This document shows positions 30,165-39,163 of a DNA stretch of 64,000 nucleotides, one piece after another. Every line of letters starts with the position of its first letter. Position 1 is the stretch's first letter. The notes beneath the pieces were generated by a model, which was given only the letters and a program-made list of their open reading frames with translations, was not told the DNA's origin and did not search any database. The stretch comes from Verrucomicrobiota bacterium (GTDB taxonomy: Bacteria > Verrucomicrobiota > Verrucomicrobiia > Opitutales > UBA953), in assembly GCA_014193315.1 (NCBI GenBank), contig BJHS01000010.1, forward strand, positions 1-64,000, in the 5' to 3' direction. Made by a program: the position numbers and the translations under genes.

Positions 30165-31373
30165 ATGGCGTCCGAAAGCAAGCCCTCCCCCGATACCGGC
30201 CGATACGCGGCCCGCGGGGTCTCCGCCTCCAAGGGCGACGTCCACGCCGCCGTCGACAAGCTGGACCGCGGGCTCTTCCCGCTGGCCTTCTGCAAGATCG
30301 TGGAGGACCGCCTCACCGGCGACCCTGCGCGCTGCGTCGTCACGCACTCCGACGGCTCCGGCACCAAGGCATTGCTCGCGTACCTCTGGTGGAAAGAAAC
30401 CGGCGACGCCACCGTCTTCCGCGGCATCGCGCAGGACAGCATCGTCATGAACATCGACGACCTCCTCTGCGTGGGCGTCACCCAAGGCGTGATCCTTTCT
30501 TCGACGATCAATCGCAACGCGCGTGCGATCCCGGGCGCGATCCTCGCCGAGCTCATCGAAGGCACCGAGGAAGTCCTCGCGATGCTACGCGCCCAGGGCT
30601 TCGGCATCGCCTCGGGGGGCGGCGAGACCGCCGACGTCGGCGACCTCACCCCGACCCTGACCGTCGACTCGACCGCGACCGCCATCCTCGACCGCTCCGC
30701 GGTGGTCGACGCCGGCCGCGTCGGGCCAGGCTTGGCCATCGTGGGCTTGGCCTCTTTTGGTCAGGCGACTTACGAGCAGGCGGAGAACAGCGGCATCGGC
30801 TCCAACGGCCTGACCAGCGCCCGGCACGAGCTCCTCTCTAAGTACTACGCGGAGAAATACCCCGAGACCTACGACAAGGCGACCCCCGCCGAGCTGGCCT
30901 ATTGCGGCCCCCACCGGCTGGCCGACCCCCTCCCGGGCTCCCGGCTGACCGTCGGCCAAGCCCTCCTCTCCCCCACCCGGACCTACGCCCCCTACGTCAT
31001 TCGCCTGCTGGCCGCCCTCGGGGTGGCCAAGGTCCGCGGCATGGTGCACTGCTCAGGCGGCGGCCAGACCAAGTGCCGGCGCTTCGGCGCGGGCGTCCAC
31101 TTCATCAAGGACAACCTCTTCCCGACCCCGCCTGTCTTCGCCGAGATCGCCCGGGTCAGCGGCACGGAACCCGAGGAAATGCATAAGGTTTATAACATGG
31201 GTCACCGACTGGAAATCTTCCTGGACCCCCGCGACGTCCCCGTCGCGCTGGCCCTCGCCGCCGAGCTCGGCATCGCCGCCCAAGTGGTCGGGCGCACCGA
31301 GGCTTCCACCCGGCCGGACGGGGCGAACCACATCACCGTGTTCAAGGCTGGGCAGGCCCTGGCTTACCCCTGA
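30165..31373 (+). CDS. purM: Phosphoribosylformylglycinamidine cyclo-ligase (AIR synthase)
   Basis: A 402-residue member of the PurM/ATP-grasp-like AIR synthase family. The N-terminal half has [14 protein letters not shown] and [25 protein letters not shown], which match the SDGVGTK and DLxxxGAxPL motifs; the middle [15 protein letters not shown] is the GGETAEMP-like element. The C-terminal domain has [13 protein letters not shown]-like residues and [11 protein letters not shown] (NMGxGM type). The enzyme makes aminoimidazole ribotide from FGAM with ATP in purine synthesis. It is longer and more divergent than E. coli PurM (345 residues), as in Bacteroidetes-type homologues. The gene stands alone, followed by tRNA-Pro on the other strand. 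Confidence 0.85.
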   Translation: MASESKPSPDTGRYAARGVSASKGDVHAAVDKLDRGLFPLAFCKIVEDRLTGDPARCVVTHSDGSGTKALLAYLWWKETGDATVFRGIAQDSIVMNIDDLLCVGVTQGVILSSTINRNARAIPGAILAELIEGTEEVLAMLRAQGFGIASGGGETADVGDLTPTLTVDSTATAILDRSAVVDAGRVGPGLAIVGLASFGQATYEQAENSGIGSNGLTSARHELLSKYYAEKYPETYDKATPAELAYCGPHRLADPLPGSRLTVGQALLSPTRTYAPYVIRLLAALGVAKVRGMVHCSGGGQTKCRRFGAGVHFIKDNLFPTPPVFAEIARVSGTEPEEMHKVYNMGHRLEIFLDPRDVPVALALAAELGIAAQVVGRTEASTRPDGANHITVFKAGQALAYP

Positions 31374-31406
31374 ACCGCCGAGGGGCCGCTCGGCCCCCCC
31401 GACGGG

Positions 31407-31482
31407 TGGTCGGGCAGACAGGACTTGAACCTGCAACACCCTGCTCCCAAAGCAGGGACTCTACCAATTGAGATACTGCCCG
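31407..31482 (-). tRNA. tRNA-Pro, anticodon TGG
   Basis: Minus-strand sequence CGGGCAGTATCTCAATTGGTAGAGTCC opens a full cloverleaf. The anticodon arm CCTGC-TTTGGGA-GCAGG gives anticodon TGG (UGG), which reads CCA and related proline codons. T loop GTTCAAG; acceptor CGGGCAG pairs with CTGCCCG and starts with C1-G72, typical for bacterial tRNA-Pro. The CCA end is encoded. Confidence 0.95.
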
Positions 31483-31569
31483 AAACCCGACTCGCAGTCT
31501 GATTTTGTGTTGCCGTCCCTGTCAAACCGCTAATCTCCAACTGTTCCAACCCGCAAAACTCCTCACCAT

Positions 31570-32076
31570 ATGGAAAACGACAGCATCTCCTCCTCCTCCT
31601 CGTCCGAATCGAAGCTCCCGCTCATCGTGGGCATCGTCGGATTTGCCCTCGGCGCCGCCGGCCTCGTCCTTGGTCTCAAGGCCAAGTCCGCCGCGGAAGC
31701 CGCCACCAACACCGCGCTCGCCGCCCAGCAAGACACCGCCAAGGTGTCGGCTGAGCTCCAGAGCAAGGCCGCCGCGACCGAGCTCGCCGCCATCGGCACC
31801 GAAATCAACGCGATTAAGGCCGGCATCGCCGAGAACAACAAGCTTACCCAGGACGCTATCACCGCCCTCCAGACCGCGGTGAAGAAGCCCGCCGTCGCGA
31901 CCGGTGGCACCAAGGCCACCGTCACCGCCGGCGCCGGCGAATACATCGTCGCCAAGGGCGACACCCTCGGCGGCATCGCCAAGAAGGTCGGCCTCTCGCT
32001 CAAGGTCATCCAGGAGCTCAACCCTGGCGTGAACGCGAACAAGATGCAGATCGGTCAGAAGCTGAAAACCAAGTAA
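31570..32076 (+). CDS. Membrane-anchored LysM-domain protein
   Basis: A 168-residue protein with a Ser-rich N-terminus (SISSSSSSESK), one membrane helix (LIVGIVGFALGAAGLVLGL) at ~16-36, a long Ala-rich coiled coil (~37-105) and a C-terminal LysM domain: EYIVAKGDTLGGIAKKVGLSLKVIQELNPGVNANKMQIGQKL. LysM binds the GlcNAc parts of peptidoglycan, so the protein probably links the inner membrane to the cell wall. The coiled coil may dimerise it. It stands between tRNA-Pro and a Nudix gene 10 nt downstream on the same strand; a shared transcript is likely, though the functions are unrelated. Confidence 0.88.
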   Translation: MENDSISSSSSSESKLPLIVGIVGFALGAAGLVLGLKAKSAAEAATNTALAAQQDTAKVSAELQSKAAATELAAIGTEINAIKAGIAENNKLTQDAITALQTAVKKPAVATGGTKATVTAGAGEYIVAKGDTLGGIAKKVGLSLKVIQELNPGVNANKMQIGQKLKTK

Positions 32077-32086
32077 GCGACGAAGC

Positions 32087-32644
32087 ATGTCGGCGCCCGC
32101 CCGCTGGCTCGTCCAGCACGAAGCGCTCCACGCCGACTGCAAGGTTTTCCGGGTTTACAAGGAACACTGCCATCACCCTCTCGATCATCGGGAGGGTGAT
32201 TTCTTTGTGCTCCGCGCCAACGACTGGGTGCTCGCGTTGCCGGTGACGTCGGCCGGCCGCCTGGTCCTCGTGCGCCAGCACCGCTTCGGCACGCGCGCGC
32301 TCTCCGTCGAACCGCCGGGCGGCGTGATCGAAGCCGGCGAGGACCCGCGCATCGCCGCCGCCCGCGAGACCGCGGAAGAGACCGGCTACCTCGGTGGTCG
32401 CGCGACGTTGCTTGGCACGGTCGCGCCCAACCCCGCCATCCAATCCAACCACGCCCACTTCGTCTTGCTCGAGGGTGTGCACCCCGGCGCCGCCCCCGCC
32501 CCGGACGAAAACGAGGAGCTCGAAGTGCTCCTGGTCGACCCGCGGGAGGCGCTGCGCGACGCCGCCGCCGGCCCCTCCACGCACGCGCTGGCCTTGCTCG
32601 CGCTCCACCGCTTGCAAGCCGCCCGCCCCGAACTTTTCGCATGA
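32087..32644 (+). CDS. Nudix hydrolase, ADP-ribose pyrophosphatase-like
   Basis: A 185-residue Nudix protein. The Nudix box is complete: GVIEAGEDPRIAAARETAEETGY fits Gx5Ex7REUxEExGU. Upstream strands VLALPVTSAGRLVLVRQHRFGTRALSVEPPGG are typical of ADP-ribose and nucleoside-diphosphate-sugar pyrophosphatases (the RQxRxG...E-PAG type, here PPGG). It would hydrolyse a nucleoside diphosphate linked to another moiety using Mg2+. The last four bases (ATGA) overlap the start of a PfkB-family kinase gene, so the pair is translationally coupled. The exact substrate is not defined; ADP-ribose is the likeliest by motif. Confidence 0.88.
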   Translation: MSAPARWLVQHEALHADCKVFRVYKEHCHHPLDHREGDFFVLRANDWVLALPVTSAGRLVLVRQHRFGTRALSVEPPGGVIEAGEDPRIAAARETAEETGYLGGRATLLGTVAPNPAIQSNHAHFVLLEGVHPGAAPAPDENEELEVLLVDPREALRDAAAGPSTHALALLALHRLQAARPELFA

Positions 32645-33585
32645 CCTCCCCGACCCGCATCAAAGCCTCCGGCCGCGTCGCCGAACCCGTCCTCGTCGTC
32701 GGGTCCGTCGCGTACGATAGCATCATCACGCCGCACGGAACCGGCGAACGTATCCTCGGGGGGAGCGCCGCCTACGCCTGCCTCGCGGCGAGTTACTTCG
32801 CGCCCCCGCGCATCGTCGGGGTCGTCGGCCACGACTTCCGCAACCGCGACCGGGCGAAGCTCGCCAAGCGCGGCATCGACCTCGACGGCCTGGCCACCGA
32901 CCCGTCCGGACGCACGTTCGCCTGGCGCGGCCGCTACCACGAAAACTACAACCGCCGCGACACCGAGGACCTCCAGCTGAACGTCTTCGAGCAGTTCAAG
33001 CCCGCGCTCCCCCCTGCGCACCGCGCGACCCCGTTCGTGATGCTCGGCAATATCCGCCCCGACCTCCAGCTCCGCGTGCTCGACCAGTTGACGGCCCCGC
33101 GCTTCGTGCTGGCCGACACCATCGATATCTGGATCGAGACGCAGCGCGAAGCGCTCGGCGAAGTCATGCGCCGTGCCGACCTCCTCGTGGTCAACGACAT
33201 CGAGTCCGCCAAGCTGACCGGCGAGTCCAACGTGATCGTCGCCGGGCGGCGCCTCCGCGAACACGGCTGCCGCACCGTCATCATCAAGAAGGGCGAGCAC
33301 GGCGCGGTGCTCTTCCATGAAGAAGGGCTCTTCGCGCTACCGGCCTTCCCCGTCACCGAGCTACGCGACCCCACCGGGGCCGGCGATAGTTTCGCGGGCG
33401 CCCTGCTCGGCCACCTGGCCGCGACGGGCCAGACGGACTTCGCGACCCTCCGCCAAGCCATGGTCTATGGTACGGCGGTCGCGAGCCTGACCGTCGAGGC
33501 TTTCTCCACGGACCGACTGGCCAAGGCGGGTTGCCGCGAAATCCGGGCGCGCCGCAAGGCCCTGCTCCGGATGATCAAAGTCTAA
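32641..33585 (+). CDS. PfkB-family sugar or nucleoside kinase
   Basis: A 314-residue ribokinase-fold kinase. It has the N-terminal GGSAAYACLAASYFAPPRIVGVVGHDF motif and the C-terminal DPTGAGDSFAGALLGHLA signature with the catalytic Asp in GAGD. The opening VLVVGSVAYDSIITPHG is typical for sugar or adenosine kinases. Members transfer phosphate from ATP to a hydroxymethyl group of a sugar or nucleoside. The coupling with a Nudix hydrolase hints at salvage of a nucleotide breakdown product, but this is an inference from neighbourhood. No lid features that would fix the substrate are seen with confidence. Confidence 0.88.
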   Translation: MTSPTRIKASGRVAEPVLVVGSVAYDSIITPHGTGERILGGSAAYACLAASYFAPPRIVGVVGHDFRNRDRAKLAKRGIDLDGLATDPSGRTFAWRGRYHENYNRRDTEDLQLNVFEQFKPALPPAHRATPFVMLGNIRPDLQLRVLDQLTAPRFVLADTIDIWIETQREALGEVMRRADLLVVNDIESAKLTGESNVIVAGRRLREHGCRTVIIKKGEHGAVLFHEEGLFALPAFPVTELRDPTGAGDSFAGALLGHLAATGQTDFATLRQAMVYGTAVASLTVEAFSTDRLAKAGCREIRARRKALLRMIKV

Positions 33586-33589
33586 ACGC

Positions 33590-33787
33590 TTAGCGGCGAC
33601 CCAGCAGCCGCCACAGCACGAAGACCAGGATGGCGGTGAACAGGAGGTCTCCAGCCAGCAGCGGCCACAGCCCCGGGGCGCGCCCCGAGACCAGCGCGAA
33701 CACGAAAACCCCGGCGAACAGGGCCACGGCGAGCGCGAGGAACGGTACGAGCCGGCGGAGGCGGGCCCGGGGGTCGGGTGCGCTCAT
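33590..33787 (-). CDS. Small two-helix membrane protein
   Basis: A 65-residue protein with basic start (PDPRARLRRLV) and two hydrophobic segments: LVPFLALAVALFAGVFVFALV and LLAGDLLFTAILVFVLWRLL. It starts in the stop of coaX (4-nt overlap), which supports it being translated. No family is recognised. It should be an inner-membrane hairpin with both ends in the cytoplasm. The opposite strand frame is a shadow. Confidence 0.65.
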   Translation of the reverse strand: MSAPDPRARLRRLVPFLALAVALFAGVFVFALVSGRAPGLWPLLAGDLLFTAILVFVLWRLLGRR

Positions 33788-34536
33788 GCAAAATGCCGGC
33801 GGTGCGCCTCGGCCAGCCCGAGCAGGGTGAGGTGGGGTTCATGCCGCACGCGGTCGCGCCAGCTGGTGGGGAGGTAGACCGCCGCTCCCCCGGTGACGAT
33901 CACCTGCGGCGGGGCGGAACCTTGGCGCACCAACTCGGCGGCGACCCCATCCAAGAGCGCGCCGATCATGCCGGCGAAACCGAGCGCACAACCCGCGCGC
34001 ATGGCATCGACGGTGGATTTGCCGATGGCGGGCCCGCCGAGCAACCCCGCGGGGTCGAGCGCCGGCAGCAAGGCGGTGCGTTCGTGCAAGTACTGCGTCA
34101 TCACGCCCAAGCCGGGGGCGATGATCCCACCCGCGTAGCCACGTTCGGTCAGGATGTCGACGGTGGTGGCCGTCCCCATGCCGACGATGACGGCGGGCGC
34201 CCCGGTGACGAGTTGGGCCCCGATGCAATCGGCCAAGCGATCCTGGCCGACTTCGCCCGGCGTCGGGTAATCAAACCCCAGCCCGCGCACCGTGTCATGG
34301 CGAAGGTGATAAAAAGGCAAGCCTGCCGCGAGCAGCACCGGCTGGATCACCGCGGTGACCTTCGGCACCACGCTGGCCAAGGCGATGCCCGTGCCCGCGT
34401 GTTCGCGTAGCAAACCCATGAGCGCGGCCGTGTCGAGGCCCGCCGTCGGCAGCTCGCCGTGCGCACGGACGGCGCACCCCTCGACCACTCCCCAGTGGGT
34501 GTGCGTGTTGCCGACATCGAAACATAGCAAGGCCAC
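33784..34536 (-). CDS. coaX: Type III pantothenate kinase CoaX
   Basis: A 250-residue ASKHA-fold kinase. The phosphate-1 motif DVGNTHTHWGVV opens it; GQDRLADCIGAQ (family GxDR) and MGTATTVDI, then GGIIAPGLGVMTQYLHERTALLP, are the diagnostic later motifs. It performs the first step of coenzyme A synthesis (pantothenate to 4'-phosphopantothenate), is insensitive to CoA feedback and usually needs a monovalent cation. It stands in a run of cofactor genes (nadC, birA, coaX), about 45 nt after birA. The gene for phosphopantothenoylcysteine decarboxylase, a later step, lies at 57281-57829. Secure. Confidence 0.93.
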   Translation of the reverse strand: MALLCFDVGNTHTHWGVVEGCAVRAHGELPTAGLDTAALMGLLREHAGTGIALASVVPKVTAVIQPVLLAAGLPFYHLRHDTVRGLGFDYPTPGEVGQDRLADCIGAQLVTGAPAVIVGMGTATTVDILTERGYAGGIIAPGLGVMTQYLHERTALLPALDPAGLLGGPAIGKSTVDAMRAGCALGFAGMIGALLDGVAAELVRQGSAPPQVIVTGGAAVYLPTSWRDRVRHEPHLTLLGLAEAHRRHFA

Positions 34537-34581
34537 GGGAAAGGTGTAAGGTCCGGGGGAGCCGGGGGCAAGGGCGCTTGG

Positions 34582-35571
34582 TTAAGGGTGACGCAGGGTG
34601 ACTTCCCCGGCGGCGATAACCTGGCGGCGGCGGCCGCCCGTCCGCAGGATGAGCGACCCTTCGTCGTCGATGCCGTCGACGACCCCTGCCACCGGGTCGC
34701 CCCGCAAACCCACCCGCACCGACTTGCCGGTCAACGTGTCGTAACGCGCCCAGCGCGACTTGAACTCCTCGCGCCAGCGGCCCTCGGAGAAACTCTCCCA
34801 GGCTTCGAACAAGGCGGCGATTGTCTCCGCCGCGACGCGATTCGGGTCGAGGCGAGTCCCGGTCGCCAGCTCGAGCGAGCCGGCGGCCGCCCGCAACTCG
34901 GGCGGGAAATCCTTCGCCGCGCCGGCGATGTTGAGGCCCACGCCAAAGACCAGTTCACGCACATTATCCACATCAAGGCGCGCCTCGGTCAACATCCCCG
35001 CGACCTTGCGGCCATCGGCGGCGAGCAGGTCATTGGGCCACTTCAGTCCCAGTTTGACCCCGCAGGCCGCCTCGAGGTGGGCGCAGAGCGCGAGGCCCAT
35101 CCAGAGCGTGAAAGGCTTGAGCCGCTCCGGGGCGATGAACGGACGGAAGGCGAGCGAGAGGTAGAGGTTGCCCGCCGTCGCGCTGTGCCAGCGGCGGCCC
35201 AGTCGCCCGCGCCCCGCCGTCTGCGTCTGGGCCAGCACCGCGAACGGCGTCTCCGCCCCGGCGGCCAATCGCCGCTCCGCCTCGGAGTTCGTGCTATCGA
35301 CGGAAGCCAGCCAGTCCACGGGAGCCGTCACCTTGAGCCGGCGCAGGTGCGCATCGAGCAAGGCCGGGTGCAACGCGCGCGGTACCGACTTCAACCGGTA
35401 ACCCTTGCGCGTCGAGGCCGCGAAAGTGAAGCCCGCGGCGCGGAGACGCTCCAAGCGCGACCAGATCGCGACCCGCGAGACCCCCAGCTCCTTGGCGAGA
35501 CGATCCCCGCTGACGGGTGCCTCCCCCGCGACGAGCAAAGCCAGAAGAATGCTGCTATCGAGCGCCGTCAT
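34582..35571 (-). CDS. birA: Bifunctional biotin ligase / biotin repressor BirA
   Basis: A 329-residue BirA. Residues 1-65 form a winged helix-turn-helix (SGDRLAKELGVSRVAIWSRLERLRAAGFTF), so it can act as a DNA-binding repressor. The catalytic domain has the biotinyl-AMP loop GRGRLGRRWHS, the KWPNDLL motif, and VGLNIAG. The C-terminal SH3-like domain is GKSVRVGLRGDPVAGVVDGIDDEGSLILRTGG. It adds biotin to the carboxyl carrier protein of acetyl-CoA carboxylase. No biotin operator is seen in the window. nadC ends one base before its start, so they are in one transcript. Confidence 0.94.
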   Translation of the reverse strand: MTALDSSILLALLVAGEAPVSGDRLAKELGVSRVAIWSRLERLRAAGFTFAASTRKGYRLKSVPRALHPALLDAHLRRLKVTAPVDWLASVDSTNSEAERRLAAGAETPFAVLAQTQTAGRGRLGRRWHSATAGNLYLSLAFRPFIAPERLKPFTLWMGLALCAHLEAACGVKLGLKWPNDLLAADGRKVAGMLTEARLDVDNVRELVFGVGLNIAGAAKDFPPELRAAAGSLELATGTRLDPNRVAAETIAALFEAWESFSEGRWREEFKSRWARYDTLTGKSVRVGLRGDPVAGVVDGIDDEGSLILRTGGRRRQVIAAGEVTLRHP

Positions 35572-35572
35572 G

Positions 35573-36499
35573 TCAGAGCCAGTCGAGGCCGAGGTCGGCC
35601 CAGGGCGCGGCGTGGGTCAGCGCCCCGCACGAGACGAAGTCCGGCGCGACCTGCCCGATGGCCGGCAGGGTCGCGAGATTGACGCCACCGCTGACCTCGC
35701 TCCACGCGCGGCCGCGGATCAACGGGAGGGCCTCGCGCATCTGGGGCAAGGTGAAGTTATCGAGCAGGATGATGTCGGCGCCGACCGCGAGCACGGGCTC
35801 GAGCTGGTCGAGCCGATCCACCTCGACCTCCAAAAGCAGATCCGGCCGGGTCGCGCGGGCCCGCGTGACCAGGTCGTGGATCCGCGCCGCGACGGTGGCC
35901 CCACCCGCGGCAAGGTGGTTGTCCTTGACCATGATCCGGTCAAAGAGGCCCAGCCGATGGTTATAACCGCCGCCCTGACCGACCGCGTATTTCTCGAGCA
36001 TCCGGAAGCCCGGCGTCGTCTTGCGCGTGTCGAGGAGGAGCGTCGGCGAGGCCCCCAGGGCGCGCACATGCTCGCGCGTGCAGGTCGCCACGCCGGTCAA
36101 CCGTTGCAGAAAATTAAGGAGGATCCGCTCGGCCGCCAGCAAGCTCGCCGCGGGCCCCTCGATCTCGGCGACGACGGTGCCGGCGGGAACCTCGGTCCCC
36201 TCGGCCACCAGGGCGCGACCGACGCAGGCGGGGTCATAGACGGCGAAGATCGGCCGCATCATCCCGAGCCCGGCGATGGTCATCGGCTGGCGCGCCACGA
36301 CGCGAGCGCGGGCCCGACCAGCGCCGGCGAGCAACGCCCCCGAAGGGTCGCCACGCAGACCGGGTCTGGTGGCTAAACCGACGCCCGCCAGATCCTCGTC
36401 GCGGGCCAGCGCCGCAAACGCCTGTAACCAAGCCTCGTCGAGCTCCGCCCAGCGAAGGCGGCGGAGCAAGCGGTCGGTCTGGCCGGAGTGGCGAGGCAT
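35573..36499 (-). CDS. nadC: Nicotinate-nucleotide diphosphorylase NadC
   Basis: A 308-residue quinolinate phosphoribosyltransferase. The N-terminal alpha/beta domain includes VVAEIEGPAASLLAAERILLNFLQRLTGVAT, close to the family's signature with RxxLNxLQxxSGIAT. TRKTTPGFRMLEKYAVGQGGGYNHRLGLFD carries the phosphate and substrate-binding Arg/Lys/His residues. KDNHLAAGG and VEVDRLDQLEPVL with ADIILLDNFT complete the barrel. It makes nicotinate mononucleotide from quinolinate and PRPP for NAD. Here it has ~20 additional N-terminal residues compared with E. coli. It follows dnaJ by 40 nt on the minus strand and precedes birA. Confidence 0.94.
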   Translation of the reverse strand: MPRHSGQTDRLLRRLRWAELDEAWLQAFAALARDEDLAGVGLATRPGLRGDPSGALLAGAGRARARVVARQPMTIAGLGMMRPIFAVYDPACVGRALVAEGTEVPAGTVVAEIEGPAASLLAAERILLNFLQRLTGVATCTREHVRALGASPTLLLDTRKTTPGFRMLEKYAVGQGGGYNHRLGLFDRIMVKDNHLAAGGATVAARIHDLVTRARATRPDLLLEVEVDRLDQLEPVLAVGADIILLDNFTLPQMREALPLIRGRAWSEVSGGVNLATLPAIGQVAPDFVSCGALTHAAPWADLGLDWL

Positions 36500-36539
36500 C
36501 CGGGGACTTTACGCAACCGAACCCGGCGGGCAAGGGCGC

Positions 36540-37688
36540 TTACGGGAAGAACTTCTTGAACTTCTGCTTCCAGGATTCGGCGACCGGGGCCGCCTCGTCG
36601 CCGCAGGCCTGCTGGTAGGTCTTGAGCGCATCCCGTTGCTCGTCGGTCAGCTTCTTGGGCACATCGATGTCGACGCGCACCAGGAGGTCGCCGGCGCCGT
36701 TCCCGCGGAGGTTAGGCATCCCCTCGCCCCGCAGGCGGAAGGTGGTCCCGCCCTGCGTGCCGGCGGGGATCTTGAGCACCGTCTTCCCCTTGAGCTTCGG
36801 GACGGCGATGGTCCCGCCGAGCGCAGCCACCGTGAACTTCACGGGAATCGACGCCATGAGGTCGTCGCCATCGCGGTCGAAGAGCTCGTGCTCCTGGACG
36901 GAGATGATGACGTAGAGATTGCCGGCGTCGGCACCGCGGCGACCGGCCGACCCATTACTGCCGGAACGCAACCGGGTACCCGTGTCGACCCCAGGCGGGA
37001 TGCGGACCGAAACCGTGGTGTCGGCGATGACGCGGCCCTCGCCGGAGCAGCCCTTGCAAGGCTTGTCGATGCGTTCGCCCTCGCCCCCGCAAGCCGGGCA
37101 AGTCTGGCGCATCTGGAAGAAGCCTTGCGACCGGATCACCTGGCCTTGGCCATGGCAAGTCGGGCAGCGACTGCGCTTGGCGCCAGCCTCGGCGCCGGAA
37201 CCGGAGCACTTACCGCACGGCACGTGCTTGCGGTAGGGAATCTTCTTCTCAACCCCCTCGGCGGCCTCCTCGAGCGTGACGCGCACATCGACGCGCAAGT
37301 CCTCGCCGGAGTTATCCGAAGCACCCTCGCCGCCCCCGCCAAAGATATCGCCGAAACCACCCCCGCCCCCGCCCCCGCCCCCGAACATCTGGTTGAAGAT
37401 ATCGCGGGGGTCGGAGCCCCGGAAGCCACCGCCGGCACCCGGACTCGGACCAGCGGAGCCACCCTGCTCGAAGACGGCATGCCCCACGGCGTCATACTGC
37501 TGACGCTTGGTCGGGTCGCTGAGGACTTCATAGGCCCGCGAGGCCAACTTGAACTTTTCCTCCGCTTCCTTGTCGCCGGGGTTACGGTCCGGGTGGTGCT
37601 CCATCGCCTTCTTGCGATAGGCCTTCTTGATCTCGTCCGCGGTCGCACCCTTCGCGATGCCGAGGATGCTGTAATAGTCTGCAGCCAT
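36540..37688 (-). CDS. dnaJ: Chaperone DnaJ
   Basis: A 382-residue full-length DnaJ. It has the J domain ([23 protein letters not shown] with HPDRNPG), a Gly/Phe region that is unusually Gly-rich ([18 protein letters not shown]), and a zinc-finger domain with four CxxCxGxG-type repeats ([32 protein letters not shown]). The C-terminal substrate-binding domain and dimerisation tail follow. DnaJ stimulates the ATPase of DnaK and hands it unfolded proteins; dnaK is not in the window. It starts 9 nt after the grpE stop, the usual partner, and nadC follows. No heat-shock operator such as CIRCE is seen before grpE. Confidence 0.96.
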   Translation of the reverse strand: MAADYYSILGIAKGATADEIKKAYRKKAMEHHPDRNPGDKEAEEKFKLASRAYEVLSDPTKRQQYDAVGHAVFEQGGSAGPSPGAGGGFRGSDPRDIFNQMFGGGGGGGGGFGDIFGGGGEGASDNSGEDLRVDVRVTLEEAAEGVEKKIPYRKHVPCGKCSGSGAEAGAKRSRCPTCHGQGQVIRSQGFFQMRQTCPACGGEGERIDKPCKGCSGEGRVIADTTVSVRIPPGVDTGTRLRSGSNGSAGRRGADAGNLYVIISVQEHELFDRDGDDLMASIPVKFTVAALGGTIAVPKLKGKTVLKIPAGTQGGTTFRLRGEGMPNLRGNGAGDLLVRVDIDVPKKLTDEQRDALKTYQQACGDEAAPVAESWKQKFKKFFP

Positions 37689-37697
37689 GACCGGGGA

Positions 37698-38207
37698 TCA
37701 GCGGGCGGGGCCGGAGGAAAGGAAGACGGCCGCCGGGCGCAACACGCGTTCGTTGAGCGACCAGCCTAGGCGCGCCACGAGGACGACGTTGCCTTCCGGG
37801 ATCTCGGCGCTGGGCTGTTGACCCACGGCCTCATGCTGCGCCGGGTTGAAGACCAAACCCAGCGGGTTGATCTCCGCGAGCCCATGCCCGGTCAAAGTCG
37901 TGCGCAGCTGCTGGATCGCCATGCGGAAACCCTCGGCCACGGCCTTGGCCTCGGCCTGCTTGGCGGCGGACTCGAGCCCGAGCGCGAGCGCGTCGAGTGC
38001 CGGCAGGAGATCCTCCACGAGCCCGGCGGTCGCGAACTTGCGCAGCTCCTCGCGCTCGCGCTGGTGGCGGCGCTGCTGGTTCTGCTGGTCGGCGTGGCTG
38101 CGCAGGAGGGTGTCCTTGAGGCGCGCGACCTCGCCCGAGAGTTCGGCGAGACGCAGGGCGGCGTCGGCGGGCGCGGGGTTGTCGGAAGGGGGCGTGGGGT
38201 CGGACAT
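37698..38207 (-). CDS. grpE: Nucleotide exchange factor GrpE
   Basis: The start ATG 38207 (MSDPTPPSDNPAPADAALRL) fits better than the track start. The 169-residue product has a long N-terminal coiled coil (LRLAELSGEVARLKDTLLRSHADQQNQQRRHQRERE) with the motif REELRKFA and then LLPALDALALGLE. The beta domain has VFNPAQHEAVGQQPSAEIPEGNVV, near to the family signature FDPNxHEAV. GrpE dimers release ADP from DnaK and act as a thermosensor. It begins 7 nt after the stop of an AsmA-like gene and precedes dnaJ. Confidence 0.93.
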   Translation of the reverse strand: MSDPTPPSDNPAPADAALRLAELSGEVARLKDTLLRSHADQQNQQRRHQREREELRKFATAGLVEDLLPALDALALGLESAAKQAEAKAVAEGFRMAIQQLRTTLTGHGLAEINPLGLVFNPAQHEAVGQQPSAEIPEGNVVLVARLGWSLNERVLRPAAVFLSSGPAR

Positions 38208-38214
38208 CGGGAAA

Positions 38215-38994
38215 TTATTTGTCGCGGAGCAGCTGCTCGGTGACGGACGGGCGGGGGCGTTCGGTCCGCACATCGAACAACAACTGGGTCGCGGCCTTGG
38301 TCAGCTCCTTCTGCAGGAGCGCCTGGAGCGGCTGCTCGATGGTCTCCTTCTCGTTGCGGTCGGTCACGCCCTGGGCCTCGAACACGAAGTTGATGTCTTG
38401 ATCCAGCAGGACGCGCCGGCGCGCGGTGCCGTCGCCGCCGATGACGGTCAGGTGGCCCACGCGGACGCGCAACTTGTCGATCTGGTAGGCACGGGCCGGC
38501 TGGGCGGGCCCGGCAGGGGCAGCCGAGGTCTCGCGGGCGGCTTCCTTGTAGGACTTCGCGATATCGAGCGCGTTGTTATCGCCCAAGAGCTCCAGCAATT
38601 TGTCGGACTTGCCCGTCAGCACTACCCGGTCGATGTCCAGCTCGGCCTCATGCACCTTCTGGGTGCCGGCCCCCACAAAGGACCACGGGTCCACGTCTAG
38701 GTGGAAACGCCGGATTTTAAGGAACTCGCGCTCGCTCCACCGGGTGGGGTTGGTGATGGTGATGCCGGCGTAGGAAAGCCGGCCAGCCAGCAGGTTCGTG
38801 TCGTTATTCTCGACCGCGAAGCGAGCCCCGGTGGCATCGGCCAAGGAGGAGTCGACCAAACCTGGCGAGAAGCGGCCCAAGGCCCAGACGGCGAGCAAAC
38901 CCGCGAGCAGGACGAAGGCCACCAACCCGGCCAGGATGGTCAGCAATTTCCGGAGCAAGATACCGGAGCGGTGCGGAGGTGAGACTTCGGGCAT
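38215..38994 (-). CDS. AsmA-like membrane-anchored protein
   Basis: The start at ATG 38994 (MPEVSPPHRSGILLRKLLTIL) is used; the track has 16 further residues. The 259-residue protein has a membrane helix at ~15-42 (LLTILAGLVAFVLLAGLLAVWALG) followed by a periplasmic beta-rich part: SLADATGARFAVENNDTNLLAGRLSYAGITITNP, FLKIRRFHLDVDPWSFV, VHEAELDIDRVVLTG. This repetition of strands is that of the AsmA/DUF748 group, which line lipid-carrying bridge proteins; here it is much shorter than TamB or AsmA. It may take part in envelope lipid handling; that is inferred. It is first in a minus-strand run with grpE and dnaJ. Confidence 0.65.
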   Translation of the reverse strand: MPEVSPPHRSGILLRKLLTILAGLVAFVLLAGLLAVWALGRFSPGLVDSSLADATGARFAVENNDTNLLAGRLSYAGITITNPTRWSEREFLKIRRFHLDVDPWSFVGAGTQKVHEAELDIDRVVLTGKSDKLLELLGDNNALDIAKSYKEAARETSAAPAGPAQPARAYQIDKLRVRVGHLTVIGGDGTARRRVLLDQDINFVFEAQGVTDRNEKETIEQPLQALLQKELTKAATQLLFDVRTERPRPSVTEQLLRDK

Positions 38995-39092
38995 GGGTAC
39001 GGTAGGATTTCGAGCAATAGCCGTGCCAGCGGAAACGGTCAACGATGGAGGGGAAGAGGGCGGCTTTAGGCTACTTTCCAGCGAGTCCGCCC

Positions 39093-39131
39093 AAAAGAAG
39101 ACCCGCCGGCACGGGGCAGGCGGGTCCTTCT
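39093..39131 (-). terminator. Rho-independent terminator of the lipoprotein gene
   Basis: On the minus strand AGAAGGACCCGCC and GGCGGGTCTTCT form a long stem (one bulged G) around an 11-nt loop and are followed by TTTT. It lies ~33 nt after the stop at 39164. Confidence 0.88.
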
Positions 39132-39163
39132 GTCACGGGGCTGTCTCGCTCCGAGGGGCGAGC

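Noticed and set aside
31377-31400. GC hairpin after purM as a terminator
   Set aside because: ggggccgctcggcccc can only form with a very small loop and there is no T run after it.
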